Positions 1-8,145 are shown, counted from the stretch's first letter. The stretch: DNA of 21,142 nucleotides from UBA1562 sp041653955 (GCA_041653955.1 JBAZEH010000025.1:1-21142); one strand, 5' to 3'. Notes: generated by a model not told the origin, from the letters alone. A program made the numbers and translations.

Positions 1-1
1 T

Positions 2-193
2 GTCCCCGGTAATTTTGACCAGGGTGCCCTGGCCGCGGGTTTGGCCGATAAGATCTTAAGAGGTGTTCCTGCCGGAGTTATCCCTGTAGTTACTCCTGAA
101 TTGCGGCTGCGGATTAATTATAAAGTAATACAGAGGCTGGGCTTGAAGGCCCCTGAAGGCCTGTTAAGCAGGGCGGATGAGATAATCCGTTGA
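2..193 (+). CDS. ABC-type solute-binding lipoprotein, 3' end only (paralog 1)
   Basis: Only the last 63 codons lie in the window; the frame is open from base 2 to the TGA at 191-193. The readable tail (ADKILRGVPAG, then TPELRLRINYKVIQRLGLK) matches the C-terminal end of the two downstream paralogs, including the DKIF/LxGxPAG segment and the INxxxIQxLGLK helix. It is therefore assigned to the ABC_sub_bind (PF04392) family of type I periplasmic binding folds. Its final 87 bases are almost identical to the end of the next paralog (3 mismatches), which is far closer than the sequence just upstream and suggests recent exchange. The stop overlaps a possible TTG start of the next gene, so the genes are probably cotranscribed. 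The ligand is unknown and the N-terminal half is not visible. Confidence 0.8.
   Translation, partial: VPGNFDQGALAAGLADKILRGVPAGVIPVVTPELRLRINYKVIQRLGLKAPEGLLSRADEIIR
107..193 (+). repeat. 87-bp direct repeat, copy 1 (end of binding-protein paralog 1)
   Basis: Bases 107-193 match 1103-1189 with three mismatches, at 127, in the GGCTTG/GGCCTG codon pair, and in GAGATA/GAGGTA. The distance is 996 bases, one gene unit. Sequence just upstream of both copies is much less alike. Confidence 0.9.
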
Positions 194-198
194 GTATA

Positions 199-624
199 AT
201 GATGAAACTATTAGTTAGGTGTTCGGCGTTAATCTGTTTTTTGTTGGCCGTTTTAAGCGGGTGTTCCCAGAAACCACGCATATACAAGGTAGGTATCCTC
301 TCCGGAGCGGGCGCTTTCTCAGATATAAAAGATGGCTTTAAGGCCGGGATGTCGGAGTTAGGCTATATAGAGGGTAAGGATATTATATATTATGTGCAGG
401 ATTCAGAAGGGGATCCCGCTGTTGAACGGCGCGCACTTAAGAAATTCGTAGCGGATAAGGTAGGCCTTATTTTCGTGTATCCTACCGAGGCTGCTTTATT
501 AGCCAAGGCAGCGGTCAGGGGTACAAAGATCCCCGTAGTTTTTGCTATGGGCACTATAGAGGGCACGGGCCTTATAGAAAACGTGCGTTATCCGGGGGGG
601 CAATATTACCGGTGTGCGCTTTAA
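199..624 (+). pseudogene. ABC-type solute-binding lipoprotein paralog 2, 5' part before a frameshift
   Basis: This is the first part of a gene that continues in another frame at 614-1189. It starts at ATG 199 or 202; an upstream TTG at 190 overlaps the previous stop and is less likely. The protein opens with a lipoprotein signal (MKLLVRC, hydrophobic core, lipobox LSGC), so it would be exported and lipid-anchored. Next comes the family N-lobe: KVGILSGAGAF, then DGFKAGMSELGYIEGKD, then the FVYPTEAALLAKAA strand-helix. The frame is lost at a run of seven G (594-600). Six G would read PGGNITGVRF, exactly as in the intact paralog at 1210-2199; seven G give PGGQYYRCAL and a stop. Either the gene is broken, it switches phase through the G run, or the base is a sequencing error. 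Confidence 0.8.
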
Positions 625-1189
625 CGGATCGGATTTAATAGTCAAAGGTGCTGAAATCCTCCTCGAGCTGGCGCCTCACGTCAAGCGGATATGGATAATT
701 CATGATAAAAACTATCCTGCCGGCACCAGCAGTATGGAAGCATTGGATTTGTTTGCTTCATCAAACAGGATATCTTTAATAGAGACCCATGTTGGAAGTT
801 TGCAGGAGCTTGATGCTATTTTGCGGGCACGGGCCGGATCAGGGGATATAGGTATTGACGCCATTAACATAATACCCGACGTTATTACGCTTTCTCCTCC
901 TGGTTTTGAGTTGATAAACAGGTTCTCGGCTGAACATAAATTGCCTCTTGTCGGAGGCGCTGCTTTCGCGATCCAAAAAGGAGCCGTGCTCACTACAATC
1001 CCCGATAATATTGAAATAGGCAGGCTTGCCGCTCCTTTAGCTGATAAGATCTTCAGGGGTATCCCGGCGGGCACGATCCCCGCGGTGACTCCCGAAGCGT
1101 ATCTGCGGATTAATTATAAAGTGATACAGAGGCTGGGCCTGAAGGCCCCTGAAGGCCTGTTAAGCAGGGCGGATGAGGTAATCCGTTGA
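614..1189 (+). pseudogene. ABC-type solute-binding lipoprotein paralog 2, 3' part after the frameshift
   Basis: This frame continues paralog 2 after the G7 run. A GTG at 614 opens it formally, but no ribosome binding site is apparent and it has no signal peptide, so it is unlikely to be an independent gene. It carries the rest of the family: ILLELAPHVKRIWIIHDKNYP (hinge into the C-lobe), the SGDIGIDAINIIPD strand, LPLVGGAAFAIQKGAV, and the C-terminal DKIFRGIPAG and INYKVIQRLGLK segments. Each has a direct counterpart in the intact paralog downstream. Reading stays open and family-like for the full length with no second disruption, which argues for a very recent mutation or a base-call error. 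The last 87 bases nearly duplicate bases 107-193. Confidence 0.8.
1103..1189 (+). repeat. 87-bp direct repeat, copy 2 (end of binding-protein paralog 2)
   Basis: Second copy of the repeat at 107-193. The intact third paralog does not share it (its end reads NKNSIQKLGLKINREVL), so the homogenised tract is limited to paralogs 1 and 2. Confidence 0.9.
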
Positions 1190-1209
1190 CAAAGGAAAGA
1201 GAGGTAGAA

Positions 1210-2199
1210 ATGAGATTATCAATAAGAACTCTTATAATAATATCGTTTTTTCTTATCGCCTCGGGAGGCTGCGCGAAGGAGCCTCCTAAAGTTTACCGGG
1301 TGGGGATAATCTCCGGGGTAGATGCTTTTCTGGCTATAGCAGACGGTTTTAAGGCAGGGATGTCAAAATTAGGTTATATAGAGGGCAGGGATATAATTTA
1401 TGATATACAGAAATTAAACGCTGACCCCGATAGTGGACAGATGGCAGTAAGAAAATTTGTAGAAGATAAAGTGGACCTTATATTCGCGTTTCCTACTGAA
1501 CCTGCCTTTGCGGCTAAAACAGCTGTCAAAGGGACGGATATCCCTGTGCTTTTCGCTATGGCCGGCATAGAAGGTAACGGCCTGGTTGATAGCATATCTG
1601 CTCCTGGCGGTAATATTACCGGAGTGCGTTTCCCCGGCCCTGAATTGACAGCTAAACGCCTTGAGATACTTAAAGAGTTGGCGCCGCAGGCAAAGCGGGT
1701 TTACTTAATATATAACCCTAATTATCCTACTGCTTCTTTTGCCCTTCAGGCATTACACGATACAGCCCCGGCATTAGGGGTAACCCTGGTAGAGGAGCCC
1801 GTTAATAATCTGGAAGAGATGCGGGGGGCGATACAAAAAAAGGCAGGTTCCGGCGATATCGGCGTAGATGCTATTTTGATAATGCCCGAGTTGCTCATAC
1901 AGACACGCGATGGGTGGGGCCTAATTAAGAATTTTGCCGATGAATACAAGCTACCCGTAGCCGCGGCTGCCAAATTTGAGGTAGAGGGCGGAGCTATATT
2001 CGGTTATATGCCGGATATGGAGGAAGCTGGCCGTATGGCAGCGCCTTTTGCGGATAAGATATTTAAAGGCACGCCGGCCGGCACAATCATGGTTGCTACT
2101 CCCAAGGGGCGCTTGTTTATTAATAAGAATTCTATCCAGAAGCTGGGCTTGAAAATAAACAGGGAGGTATTGAGCATAACAGATAAGGCGGTAAATTAA
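1210..2199 (+). CDS. ABC-type solute-binding lipoprotein, intact (paralog 3)
   Basis: This is an intact extracytoplasmic solute-binding protein of the ABC_sub_bind (PF04392) type, 329 residues from ATG 1210. That start is preferred over the TTG at 1186 because AAAGGAAAGAGAGG lies just before it and the protein then opens with a clean signal (MRLSIRT, hydrophobic core, SGGC). The lipobox is not ideal (Ser at -3). The mature part shows VGIISGVDAF, GFKAGMSKLGYIEGRD, FAFPTEPAFAAKTA, GGNITGVRF and ILKELAPQAKRVY, the usual two-lobe pattern. Length is normal for the family. It ends one base before the histidine kinase start, which implies translational coupling. No permease or ATPase lies in the window, so a role presenting a ligand to the kinase is inferred. 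The ligand cannot be read from the sequence. Confidence 0.85.
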   Translation: MRLSIRTLIIISFFLIASGGCAKEPPKVYRVGIISGVDAFLAIADGFKAGMSKLGYIEGRDIIYDIQKLNADPDSGQMAVRKFVEDKVDLIFAFPTEPAFAAKTAVKGTDIPVLFAMAGIEGNGLVDSISAPGGNITGVRFPGPELTAKRLEILKELAPQAKRVYLIYNPNYPTASFALQALHDTAPALGVTLVEEPVNNLEEMRGAIQKKAGSGDIGVDAILIMPELLIQTRDGWGLIKNFADEYKLPVAAAAKFEVEGGAIFGYMPDMEEAGRMAAPFADKIFKGTPAGTIMVATPKGRLFINKNSIQKLGLKINREVLSITDKAVN

Positions 2200-2200
2200 G

Positions 2201-5200
2201 ATGATAAAGATCAGATTTCCTAAGGCTGCGGATTTAAAGGGTTTAGCAGTTAAATTAAGTTTATCATTCCTGGCGTCGATCCTGGTAGTGTTATTAATTG
2301 TCAGCAGCCTATGGCTGTATTTTAATTTTCAGGTGCAGAAGAGGATTATTTCCGAACAGCAGACCATCACCGCTGAAATGGCAGCCGGCACCGTAAATAA
2401 TTTTATACAGGAACGCCTGAATCTTTTAAAGTCAACAGGCAGCCTTACAAATCTTGTGGATGCTCCAAAAGAAGACCAGAATATAGCGCTGGCAAGGATA
2501 TTGGGAATTGAGCGTTCCTTTCGCCAGGTAGTTTTGCTGGATGCGCGGGGGAAAGAATTAGAGCGCGTCTCCCGCCTTTCTCGGGGCGCGTCCAGGCAGC
2601 TTATTGACCGTATGGATAGCGGGATAATAACAAGCCTCAAGAACGGAAATAATTATATCAGCCCTATATATATTGATGAGATAACCAGTGAACCGATGGT
2701 AATAATGGCGGTGCCGGTGACAAATGTCCTCGGTGATTTTCAGGGTATTATATTATCCGAGTTGAACTTGAAGTTTATGTGGGACCTCGTATCCGCTATA
2801 AAGATCGGGAGAAGCGGGTATGCCTATGTAGTTAACAGGAAAGGCGATCTTATCGCTTTTTTTGATATCAGCCGCGTATTAGCCGGAAAGAATTTAAGGC
2901 AGCTTAAGGAAGTGCGCGAATTTATGGACCATGATTCGGCACACCATATCGCTAAAGCAGAGCCTTCAAGGGGGATTAACGGCAATCTTGTTATTACTAC
3001 TCACGCGCATCTTGATATACCTGATTGGGCGGTTATAGTTGAGTTGCCTTTGTCAGAGGCGTATGAAATGGTGATACAGGGTGTGTTTTCCGCGTTAGCC
3101 GCTTTTATTTTAGGTGCTCTGGTGGCGCTGGCCCTGGGAGTATACTTATCAAAGATAATCACCGGGCCTATAATAAAGCTAAGAAACGCTACTAAAGAGA
3201 TCAGCAAAGGCAAGTGGGATACAAAGATAGAGATTAAATCAAAAGATGAAATAGGGGAGTTATCAGATAGTTTCAGGCATATGCTTGATAATCTGCGCAG
3301 CACAACCGTCTCAATCGAAGATTTAAGAAAAGAGCAGAAGCGTTTCCAGGATGTGGCGGAGAGCACCGGAGACTGGATATGGGAGACTGATGCCCAGGGG
3401 AGGTATGTTTACTCCAACTCCATGGTTGAGCGGATAATGGGTTATAAGCCGGATGAAATTATCGGAAAGCATTTTTATGATTTCTTTTGTTCCACAGACA
3501 AGGAGGATATAAAGAGGGTGGCGCTTGGGGCTTTTTCCAGGAAAGAGCCTATAGGCGGCCTTATTAATAGAAGCATGAGAAAAGACGGCCAGGAAGTTAT
3601 TCTGGAAACTAATGGCGTGCCGCTTATAGACTCCGGGGGAGAATTAAAAGGCTATAGAGGTGTTGACCGGGATATCACCGAACGCAGCAAAGCAGAAGAT
3701 GCTATTCTCCGTGAGCGTGATAAGGCGCAGACTTATCTGGATATTGCCGGGACAATGCTGTTGGCCCTGGATACGGAAGGGCGGGTCACAATGATCAACA
3801 GGAAGGGGTGCCAGATCTTGGGATATCCGAAAGAGGAGATCGTAGGCAAGGAATGGGTTAATAATTTTGTTCCTGAGAATAACAGGGGGATTGTGCGCGA
3901 GCTCTCGCGCAGGATGTTCGCGGGTGAAATGGAGGTAAATGAATATTTTGAAAACCCGGTATTAAATAGATCCGGCGAAGAAAGGATGATAGCCTGGAGG
4001 GGGGTAATATTAAGAGACCCCTCAGGGAATATAACAGGGCATTTAAGTTCCGGGGAGGATATCACCGAACGCAAGAAAGCTGATGAGGACCTGCGCAGGG
4101 CCGAGGAGCTTTATCGCACGCTCGTAGAAAATATAGATATGGGCATTACTTTGATAGATAAGGATTACAATATAGTTATGACTAATGCCGCTCAGGGGAA
4201 AATGTTCAAAAAAAATCCCAAGGATTTTATCGGTTGCAAATGTTACTCCGAATTTGAGAAGCGCTCTTCACCCTGTTCAGGCTGCCCCGGCGCAGAAACC
4301 TTAAACACCGGCAAGCCCGCAGAGGCATACAGGCAGGGTGTCCGGGATGACGGCACTCTTTTTGATGTCCGTTTATCTACGGTGCCGATCTTTAATGCTG
4401 ACGGCAGCTCAAGGGGTTTTATTGAAGTTGTTGAAGATGTTACCGAGCGCAGGAAATTTGAAAAGGCCCTGAAAGAGAGCGAAGAGAGGTTCCGGGCGCT
4501 CGCCGAAAATTCTCCGGATACGATCATGCGTTTTGACAGGCAGCATCGGCATCTGTATGTTAACCAGGGGGCGGAAAAGGAGACAGGGATACCGGCCGGC
4601 AAATTTATCGGGAAGACCCACCGTGAACTCGGTTTCCCGGAGGAACTTTGCGTTTTATGGGAAGATGCCATTGAAAAGGTGTTCCGAAGCGGCCATGTCC
4701 ACCGCATTGAATTCAAGCTCCCCTCGGGTGTTTGGATTGATTGGTTCATGGTCCCGGAATTAGGAGATGAAGGAGAAGTAAAAGCAGTTATGACTTCAGC
4801 CCGCGATGTAACCGCGTTTAAGAAGGTTGAAGAAGAGTTAAAATACGCCTATCAGCAGCTTAAAGAAGCACAATCTCGGTTGGTGCAGTCAGCCAAGATG
4901 GCTTCGGTAGGGTTACTCGCCGGAGGAGTGGCCCATGAGATAAATAACCCTTTGACCGGGGTGCTGAATAGTGTCCAGCTGATCAAGATGATAACAGAGC
5001 AGAAAAAAGAATTCAAGATGGACGATTTTAAAGACCTTATTGACCTGATAGAGGAGTCGGCCCAGAGGTGCACCAGGATCACCCGCTCCCTCCTTGGTTT
5101 TTCACGCGCCTCCAAAGGCATATACCAGGATATCTCCCTGAATGATATGGTGGATAAGGTAGGTATATTGATAGAGCATGAATTAAGGTTACAGAATATC

Positions 5201-5593
5201 GCTTTTGAGTCCAGCCTTACCCCTGCTATCCCTTTGATCAAGGCTGACCCCCAGCTTATACAGCAGGTGGTCTTTGATATTATTACTAACGCAAAATGGG
5301 CCGTACAGAAAAAGAGCGATAATAAGGATGGGAAGATAACTATTAAGACTCAGCATGATCCGCAGGCCAATTCAGTATCTATCGTTATCTCTGATAATGG
5401 CGTAGGTATACCCAGAGAGAATTTAGAGCGTATATTTGAGCCGTTCTTTACCACTAAACAGGTAGGAGAAGGAACCGGGTTAGGGCTTTCTATCGTTTAT
5501 AATATAGTTAAAGAACATAAAGGGACTATTACAGTGGAAAGCGAACTTGATAAAGGGAGTATTTTTAAGATAAGTTTTCCGGTCAGCGGATAA
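2201..5593 (+). CDS. Membrane sensor histidine kinase: dCache-HAMP-4xPAS-HisKA-HATPase
   Basis: Inner-membrane hybrid-free histidine kinase, 1130 residues. TM1 is about residues 14-40 and is followed by an extracellular double-Cache-like sensor (about 41-288). TM2 is about 289-314, HAMP about 315-370. Four PAS domains lie at about 381-495, 507-625, 635-750 and 763-873; the first three end in the D-[IV]-TERxK signature, the fourth in DVTAFKK. PAS3 carries Cys679, Cys681, Cys692 and Cys695. A coiled coil leads to the HisKA H-box with phospho-acceptor His912 (GGVAHEINNPL). The ATPase has an N-box (NAKWAV), G1 box (Asp1065, DNGVGIP), F-box (FEPFFTTK) and G2 box (GTGLGLS from 1091). All catalytic motifs are intact. 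It starts one base after the solute-binding gene and precedes two response regulators, its probable targets. The signal sensed is unknown; binding-protein input is inference. Confidence 0.93.
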   Translation: MIKIRFPKAADLKGLAVKLSLSFLASILVVLLIVSSLWLYFNFQVQKRIISEQQTITAEMAAGTVNNFIQERLNLLKSTGSLTNLVDAPKEDQNIALARILGIERSFRQVVLLDARGKELERVSRLSRGASRQLIDRMDSGIITSLKNGNNYISPIYIDEITSEPMVIMAVPVTNVLGDFQGIILSELNLKFMWDLVSAIKIGRSGYAYVVNRKGDLIAFFDISRVLAGKNLRQLKEVREFMDHDSAHHIAKAEPSRGINGNLVITTHAHLDIPDWAVIVELPLSEAYEMVIQGVFSALAAFILGALVALALGVYLSKIITGPIIKLRNATKEISKGKWDTKIEIKSKDEIGELSDSFRHMLDNLRSTTVSIEDLRKEQKRFQDVAESTGDWIWETDAQGRYVYSNSMVERIMGYKPDEIIGKHFYDFFCSTDKEDIKRVALGAFSRKEPIGGLINRSMRKDGQEVILETNGVPLIDSGGELKGYRGVDRDITERSKAEDAILRERDKAQTYLDIAGTMLLALDTEGRVTMINRKGCQILGYPKEEIVGKEWVNNFVPENNRGIVRELSRRMFAGEMEVNEYFENPVLNRSGEERMIAWRGVILRDPSGNITGHLSSGEDITERKKADEDLRRAEELYRTLVENIDMGITLIDKDYNIVMTNAAQGKMFKKNPKDFIGCKCYSEFEKRSSPCSGCPGAETLNTGKPAEAYRQGVRDDGTLFDVRLSTVPIFNADGSSRGFIEVVEDVTERRKFEKALKESEERFRALAENSPDTIMRFDRQHRHLYVNQGAEKETGIPAGKFIGKTHRELGFPEELCVLWEDAIEKVFRSGHVHRIEFKLPSGVWIDWFMVPELGDEGEVKAVMTSARDVTAFKKVEEELKYAYQQLKEAQSRLVQSAKMASVGLLAGGVAHEINNPLTGVLNSVQLIKMITEQKKEFKMDDFKDLIDLIEESAQRCTRITRSLLGFSRASKGIYQDISLNDMVDKVGILIEHELRLQNIAFESSLTPAIPLIKADPQLIQQVVFDIITNAKWAVQKKSDNKDGKITIKTQHDPQANSVSIVISDNGVGIPRENLERIFEPFFTTKQVGEGTGLGLSIVYNIVKEHKGTITVESELDKGSIFKISFPVSG

Positions 5594-5667
5594 GCCTAAT
5601 CTATTCGCGGCAAAAGAATTGACCCTGGCAGTTATGGCCTGGAAATATAGGGAGGGTAGCCAAACAG

Positions 5668-6432
5668 ATGGATATCCAGGGGAAAGTAAAAGTTTTGGTT
5701 GTAGACGATGATAGCGCTATCCGTACTTTTCTGACGCGGCTTTTGAATTTTGAGGGTTTAGACGCGCGATCAGCAAATGACGGGTATGATGCCCTGGAAT
5801 TAGCGCAAAAAGAAAGGTTTGACCTGATCTTCCTGGATATAAGGATGCCCGGGATGAACGGCTTTGAGGCATTCGGCAGGCTAAAAAAAATAAACCCTGA
5901 TTTAAGCTGTGTATTTATGACGGCTTACGCCATGGAAGAGTCCTTGGTGGATAAGACGAAACAACCGGGGACCATATGCCTGAGAAAGCCGTTTGAGGAT
6001 ATCAGGCAGATCAAAGATATCGTGAACAAGGCGCTGCAGGATTCCCGTTTTGCGCCCAAGGCGCCTAATGGTATCCGCGATAGGAGGGCATACACGCGCC
6101 TGGATGTGGGCTTGGAGGTAAATTATAAAATAAGCCGGAATCCTGCTATAGAAGCGTCAGGACTTTTTTCAAGCAAGAATATTGCGCCCGGAGGCATAAG
6201 GATCATTGTCACGGAGGATATAGCCCCGGGTGCTATATTGGACCTGGAATTGAAGGCGCGGGGGAGTGCGGCCTGCAAGATCAATGTGCAGGCAGGGGTA
6301 GTCTGGAGCAGGGAGCTCGGAGATAAACCAGGGCATTACGAAATAGGGCTGGAATTCGCAAAAATTGATTATGAAAAGCTGGCCACTTTACTTATAATTT
6401 CGGGTGATATTACGCCTTTGCCCATGATTTAG
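5668..6432 (+). CDS. Response regulator with receiver and PilZ domains
   Basis: Cytoplasmic response regulator of 254 residues. The receiver (about 7-125) has the acidic pocket Asp13-Asp15, phospho-acceptor Asp57 (FLDIRMPG), Thr85 and Lys107 (RKPF), so it should be phosphorylated, most likely by the kinase encoded 74 bases upstream. The C-terminal half (about 137-245) is PilZ-like: RRAYTR gives the RxxxR motif (Arg140, Arg144), followed by KNIAPGGI and, near the end, YEIGLEF. The second c-di-GMP motif, normally (D/N)xSxxG, reads N171-I-A173-P-G-G176, with Ala for Ser, so nucleotide binding may be weakened. A GGAGG at 5651-5655 lies 12 bases before ATG, rather far. The domain pair suggests that the phosphorelay adjusts a surface, motility or exopolysaccharide process; this is inference. 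Confidence 0.88.
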   Translation: MDIQGKVKVLVVDDDSAIRTFLTRLLNFEGLDARSANDGYDALELAQKERFDLIFLDIRMPGMNGFEAFGRLKKINPDLSCVFMTAYAMEESLVDKTKQPGTICLRKPFEDIRQIKDIVNKALQDSRFAPKAPNGIRDRRAYTRLDVGLEVNYKISRNPAIEASGLFSSKNIAPGGIRIIVTEDIAPGAILDLELKARGSAACKINVQAGVVWSRELGDKPGHYEIGLEFAKIDYEKLATLLIISGDITPLPMI

Positions 6433-6462
6433 TCCGGAAGGTATCTTAAGGATAAAAACAGC

Positions 6463-6467
6463 GGAGG
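6463..6467 (+). promoter_or_regulatory. Shine-Dalgarno site of the double-receiver gene
   Basis: GGAGG lies five bases before ATG 6473 and fixes that start. Confidence 0.7.
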
Positions 6468-6472
6468 GCATA

Positions 6473-7219
6473 ATGCAAGAACGCAAGATCAAAGTTCTGG
6501 TGGTGGATGATGAGAGGATAGTCCGCGATTTCTTCAAACGGTTATTATCCATCCTGGGCCTGGAGGTTTCGGATGCCGAGGACGGCTATAAGGCGATAGA
6601 TATGGTGAAAAAAGACAAATTTGATCTTTTTTTCCTGGATGTGCGTATGCCGGGAATGGATGGGCTTGAGACCTACCGCCAGATACGCAAGATTAATACT
6701 GAAGCTATGGTAGTAATGATCACAGGTTATGCCGTAGAAGAGATCCTGGAGCAGGCCCAGAAGGAAGGCGTTTATAGCGCTATACGTAAGCCCTTTGACA
6801 TTAACCAGATAAAAGATGTCCTTGAGAAGGTGGGCCAAGAAAAGGCCGGTGGTTTATTGAATATCCTGGTTGTGGATGATGAAGAGGTGGTGTTGAATTT
6901 CTTCTCTACTCTTTTAAAAGGGAAGAATCTGAAATACAAGTTTGCACGTAATGGCAAGGAAGCGGCCGCATTAGCCGCGGAAGAGAGGTTTGACCTGGTT
7001 TTTCTGGACCTGGTGCTAAAAGAAGAGAGCGGGTTGGAGGTTTATGAGCAGATCAAGAAGATAATCCCTAAGGCGCAGATAGTCTTGATCACCGGATACC
7101 CGCAGAAGGCAGAAGAGATAAAAGGGAAGATTGAGCTGGCCGGTTGCCTGTACAAGCCGTTTGATATTGATAGTATTGTGGGTTATATAGAAAAGATAAA
7201 GGCAAAGATAAATGGCTGA
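6473..7219 (+). CDS. Response regulator with two receiver domains (REC-REC)
   Basis: 248-residue protein made of two complete receiver domains and no output domain. REC1 (about 6-120) has Asp12/Asp13, phospho-acceptor Asp56 (FLDVRMPG), Thr84 and Lys106. REC2 (about 130-245) has Asp135/Asp136, Asp179 (FLDLVLKE), Thr207 and Lys228. All residues needed for phosphotransfer are present in both. REC2 lacks the usual RMPGM loop after the acceptor Asp (LVLKEESG instead), so its partner surface differs. The gene sits 40 bases after the REC-PilZ gene and closes the signalling operon. It could act as a phosphate sink, an intermediate in a relay, or a single-domain-type regulator working by protein contact, as CheY does. 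Which of these applies cannot be decided from sequence. Confidence 0.88.
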   Translation: MQERKIKVLVVDDERIVRDFFKRLLSILGLEVSDAEDGYKAIDMVKKDKFDLFFLDVRMPGMDGLETYRQIRKINTEAMVVMITGYAVEEILEQAQKEGVYSAIRKPFDINQIKDVLEKVGQEKAGGLLNILVVDDEEVVLNFFSTLLKGKNLKYKFARNGKEAAALAAEERFDLVFLDLVLKEESGLEVYEQIKKIIPKAQIVLITGYPQKAEEIKGKIELAGCLYKPFDIDSIVGYIEKIKAKING

Positions 7220-7255
7220 AGCAGATGTAGTGTTTTATCCCCCCGCCTTTTCGCC

Positions 7256-7284
7256 TTGACGCTAAATCCCAAATAGAGTATAAT
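7256..7284 (+). promoter_or_regulatory. Sigma70-type promoter for nfo-leuS
   Basis: TTGACG (7256-7261) and a perfect TATAAT (7279-7284) are separated by exactly 17 bases. The expected transcription start (about 7290-7292) is only 3-5 bases before the nfo ATG at 7295, so the transcript would be leaderless or nearly so. An AGGG at 7287-7290 could serve as a weak ribosome site only if transcription began earlier. Confidence 0.85.
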
Positions 7285-7294
7285 TTAGGGCACT

Positions 7295-8137
7295 ATGTTA
7301 TTAGGCGTGCATGTTTCTACCGAAGGCAGGATATACGAAGCGGTTGACCGGGCGCACCGGCTGGGGTGTAATACCATGCAGATATTCGCGCGCAGCCCCC
7401 AGCGATGGCGCGACAGCTTCCTTGATTCCAAGGATATTGAAGAGTTCAAAAAGCGGCTTGGTATCTTTAAGATAAAGCCGTTATTCGTGCATATATCCTA
7501 CCTGATAAATCTCGCCTCCCCTAATGCCAGGCTTTACGAAGCGTCAATAGAGGCGTATATTGAAGATATGCTTGAGGCAGGGCTTATTAAGGCCGATTAT
7601 ATCGTTACTCATATGGGCAGCCATAAAGATACCACTGAATCCGCTGGGATAAAGAGGCTTATTGAGGCCTTGAATATAATATTGGATAAGACCAGGAATT
7701 GCCCCGTAGGCATACTGCTTGAGAATACCTCGGGTTCGGGTTCATGGCTTGGATATAAATTCAGCCACCATAAAGAGATCATCGGAGGTATAAAGGACAA
7801 GAGGCGCATAGGCCTCTGCATTGATACCGCGCACGCGTACCTGGCGGGATACGATATCGCCACCGAAGAAGGGCTGGAACGGACTTTAGAGGAGATAGAC
7901 AGCGCGGCCGGGCTTAAGATGGTAAAGCTTATACATCTTAATGATGCCAAGGGCGCGTTGGATTCAAGGCATGACCGCCACGATAATATAGGTAAAGGCA
8001 CTATAGGGCCCGAAGGGATGAAGAGGATAATAAACCACCCCCGGCTGAGGGATATCCCTTTCATATTGGAGACGCCTAAGAAGTGCGACGATGACGATAA
8101 GATGAACCTGGATACGGTAAGGAAGATGAGGGAATAA
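7295..8137 (+). CDS. nfo: Endonuclease IV (AP endonuclease)
   Basis: Deoxyribonuclease IV, 280 residues, the usual family length. It cleaves the phosphodiester 5' of abasic sites in base excision repair using a three-zinc centre in a TIM barrel. All nine metal ligands can be placed by family motifs: His66 (VHISY), His106 (THMGSH), Glu143 (LLENTSG), Asp177 and His180 (CIDTAHAY), His214 (HLNDAKG), Asp227 and His229 (DRHDNIG), and Glu259 (ILETP). The start at 7295 gives the expected MLLGVHVS N-terminus and lies just after a strong promoter with almost no leader. leuS follows after 8 bases, so the two are probably cotranscribed. Other repair genes (uvrC, alkyltransferase) lie in the same window but not in this operon. 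Confidence 0.96.
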   Translation: MLLGVHVSTEGRIYEAVDRAHRLGCNTMQIFARSPQRWRDSFLDSKDIEEFKKRLGIFKIKPLFVHISYLINLASPNARLYEASIEAYIEDMLEAGLIKADYIVTHMGSHKDTTESAGIKRLIEALNIILDKTRNCPVGILLENTSGSGSWLGYKFSHHKEIIGGIKDKRRIGLCIDTAHAYLAGYDIATEEGLERTLEEIDSAAGLKMVKLIHLNDAKGALDSRHDRHDNIGKGTIGPEGMKRIINHPRLRDIPFILETPKKCDDDDKMNLDTVRKMRE

Positions 8138-8145
8138 AAAAAGAT

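Noticed and set aside
4243..4749. 168-codon minus-strand frame inside the kinase gene
   Set aside because: Shadow of PAS3-PAS4; no start signal or domain.
5619..5648. Possible promoter (TTGACC) between the kinase and the REC-PilZ gene
   Set aside because: No -10 box better than 3 of 6 at 16-18 bases spacing; the genes are more likely read through.
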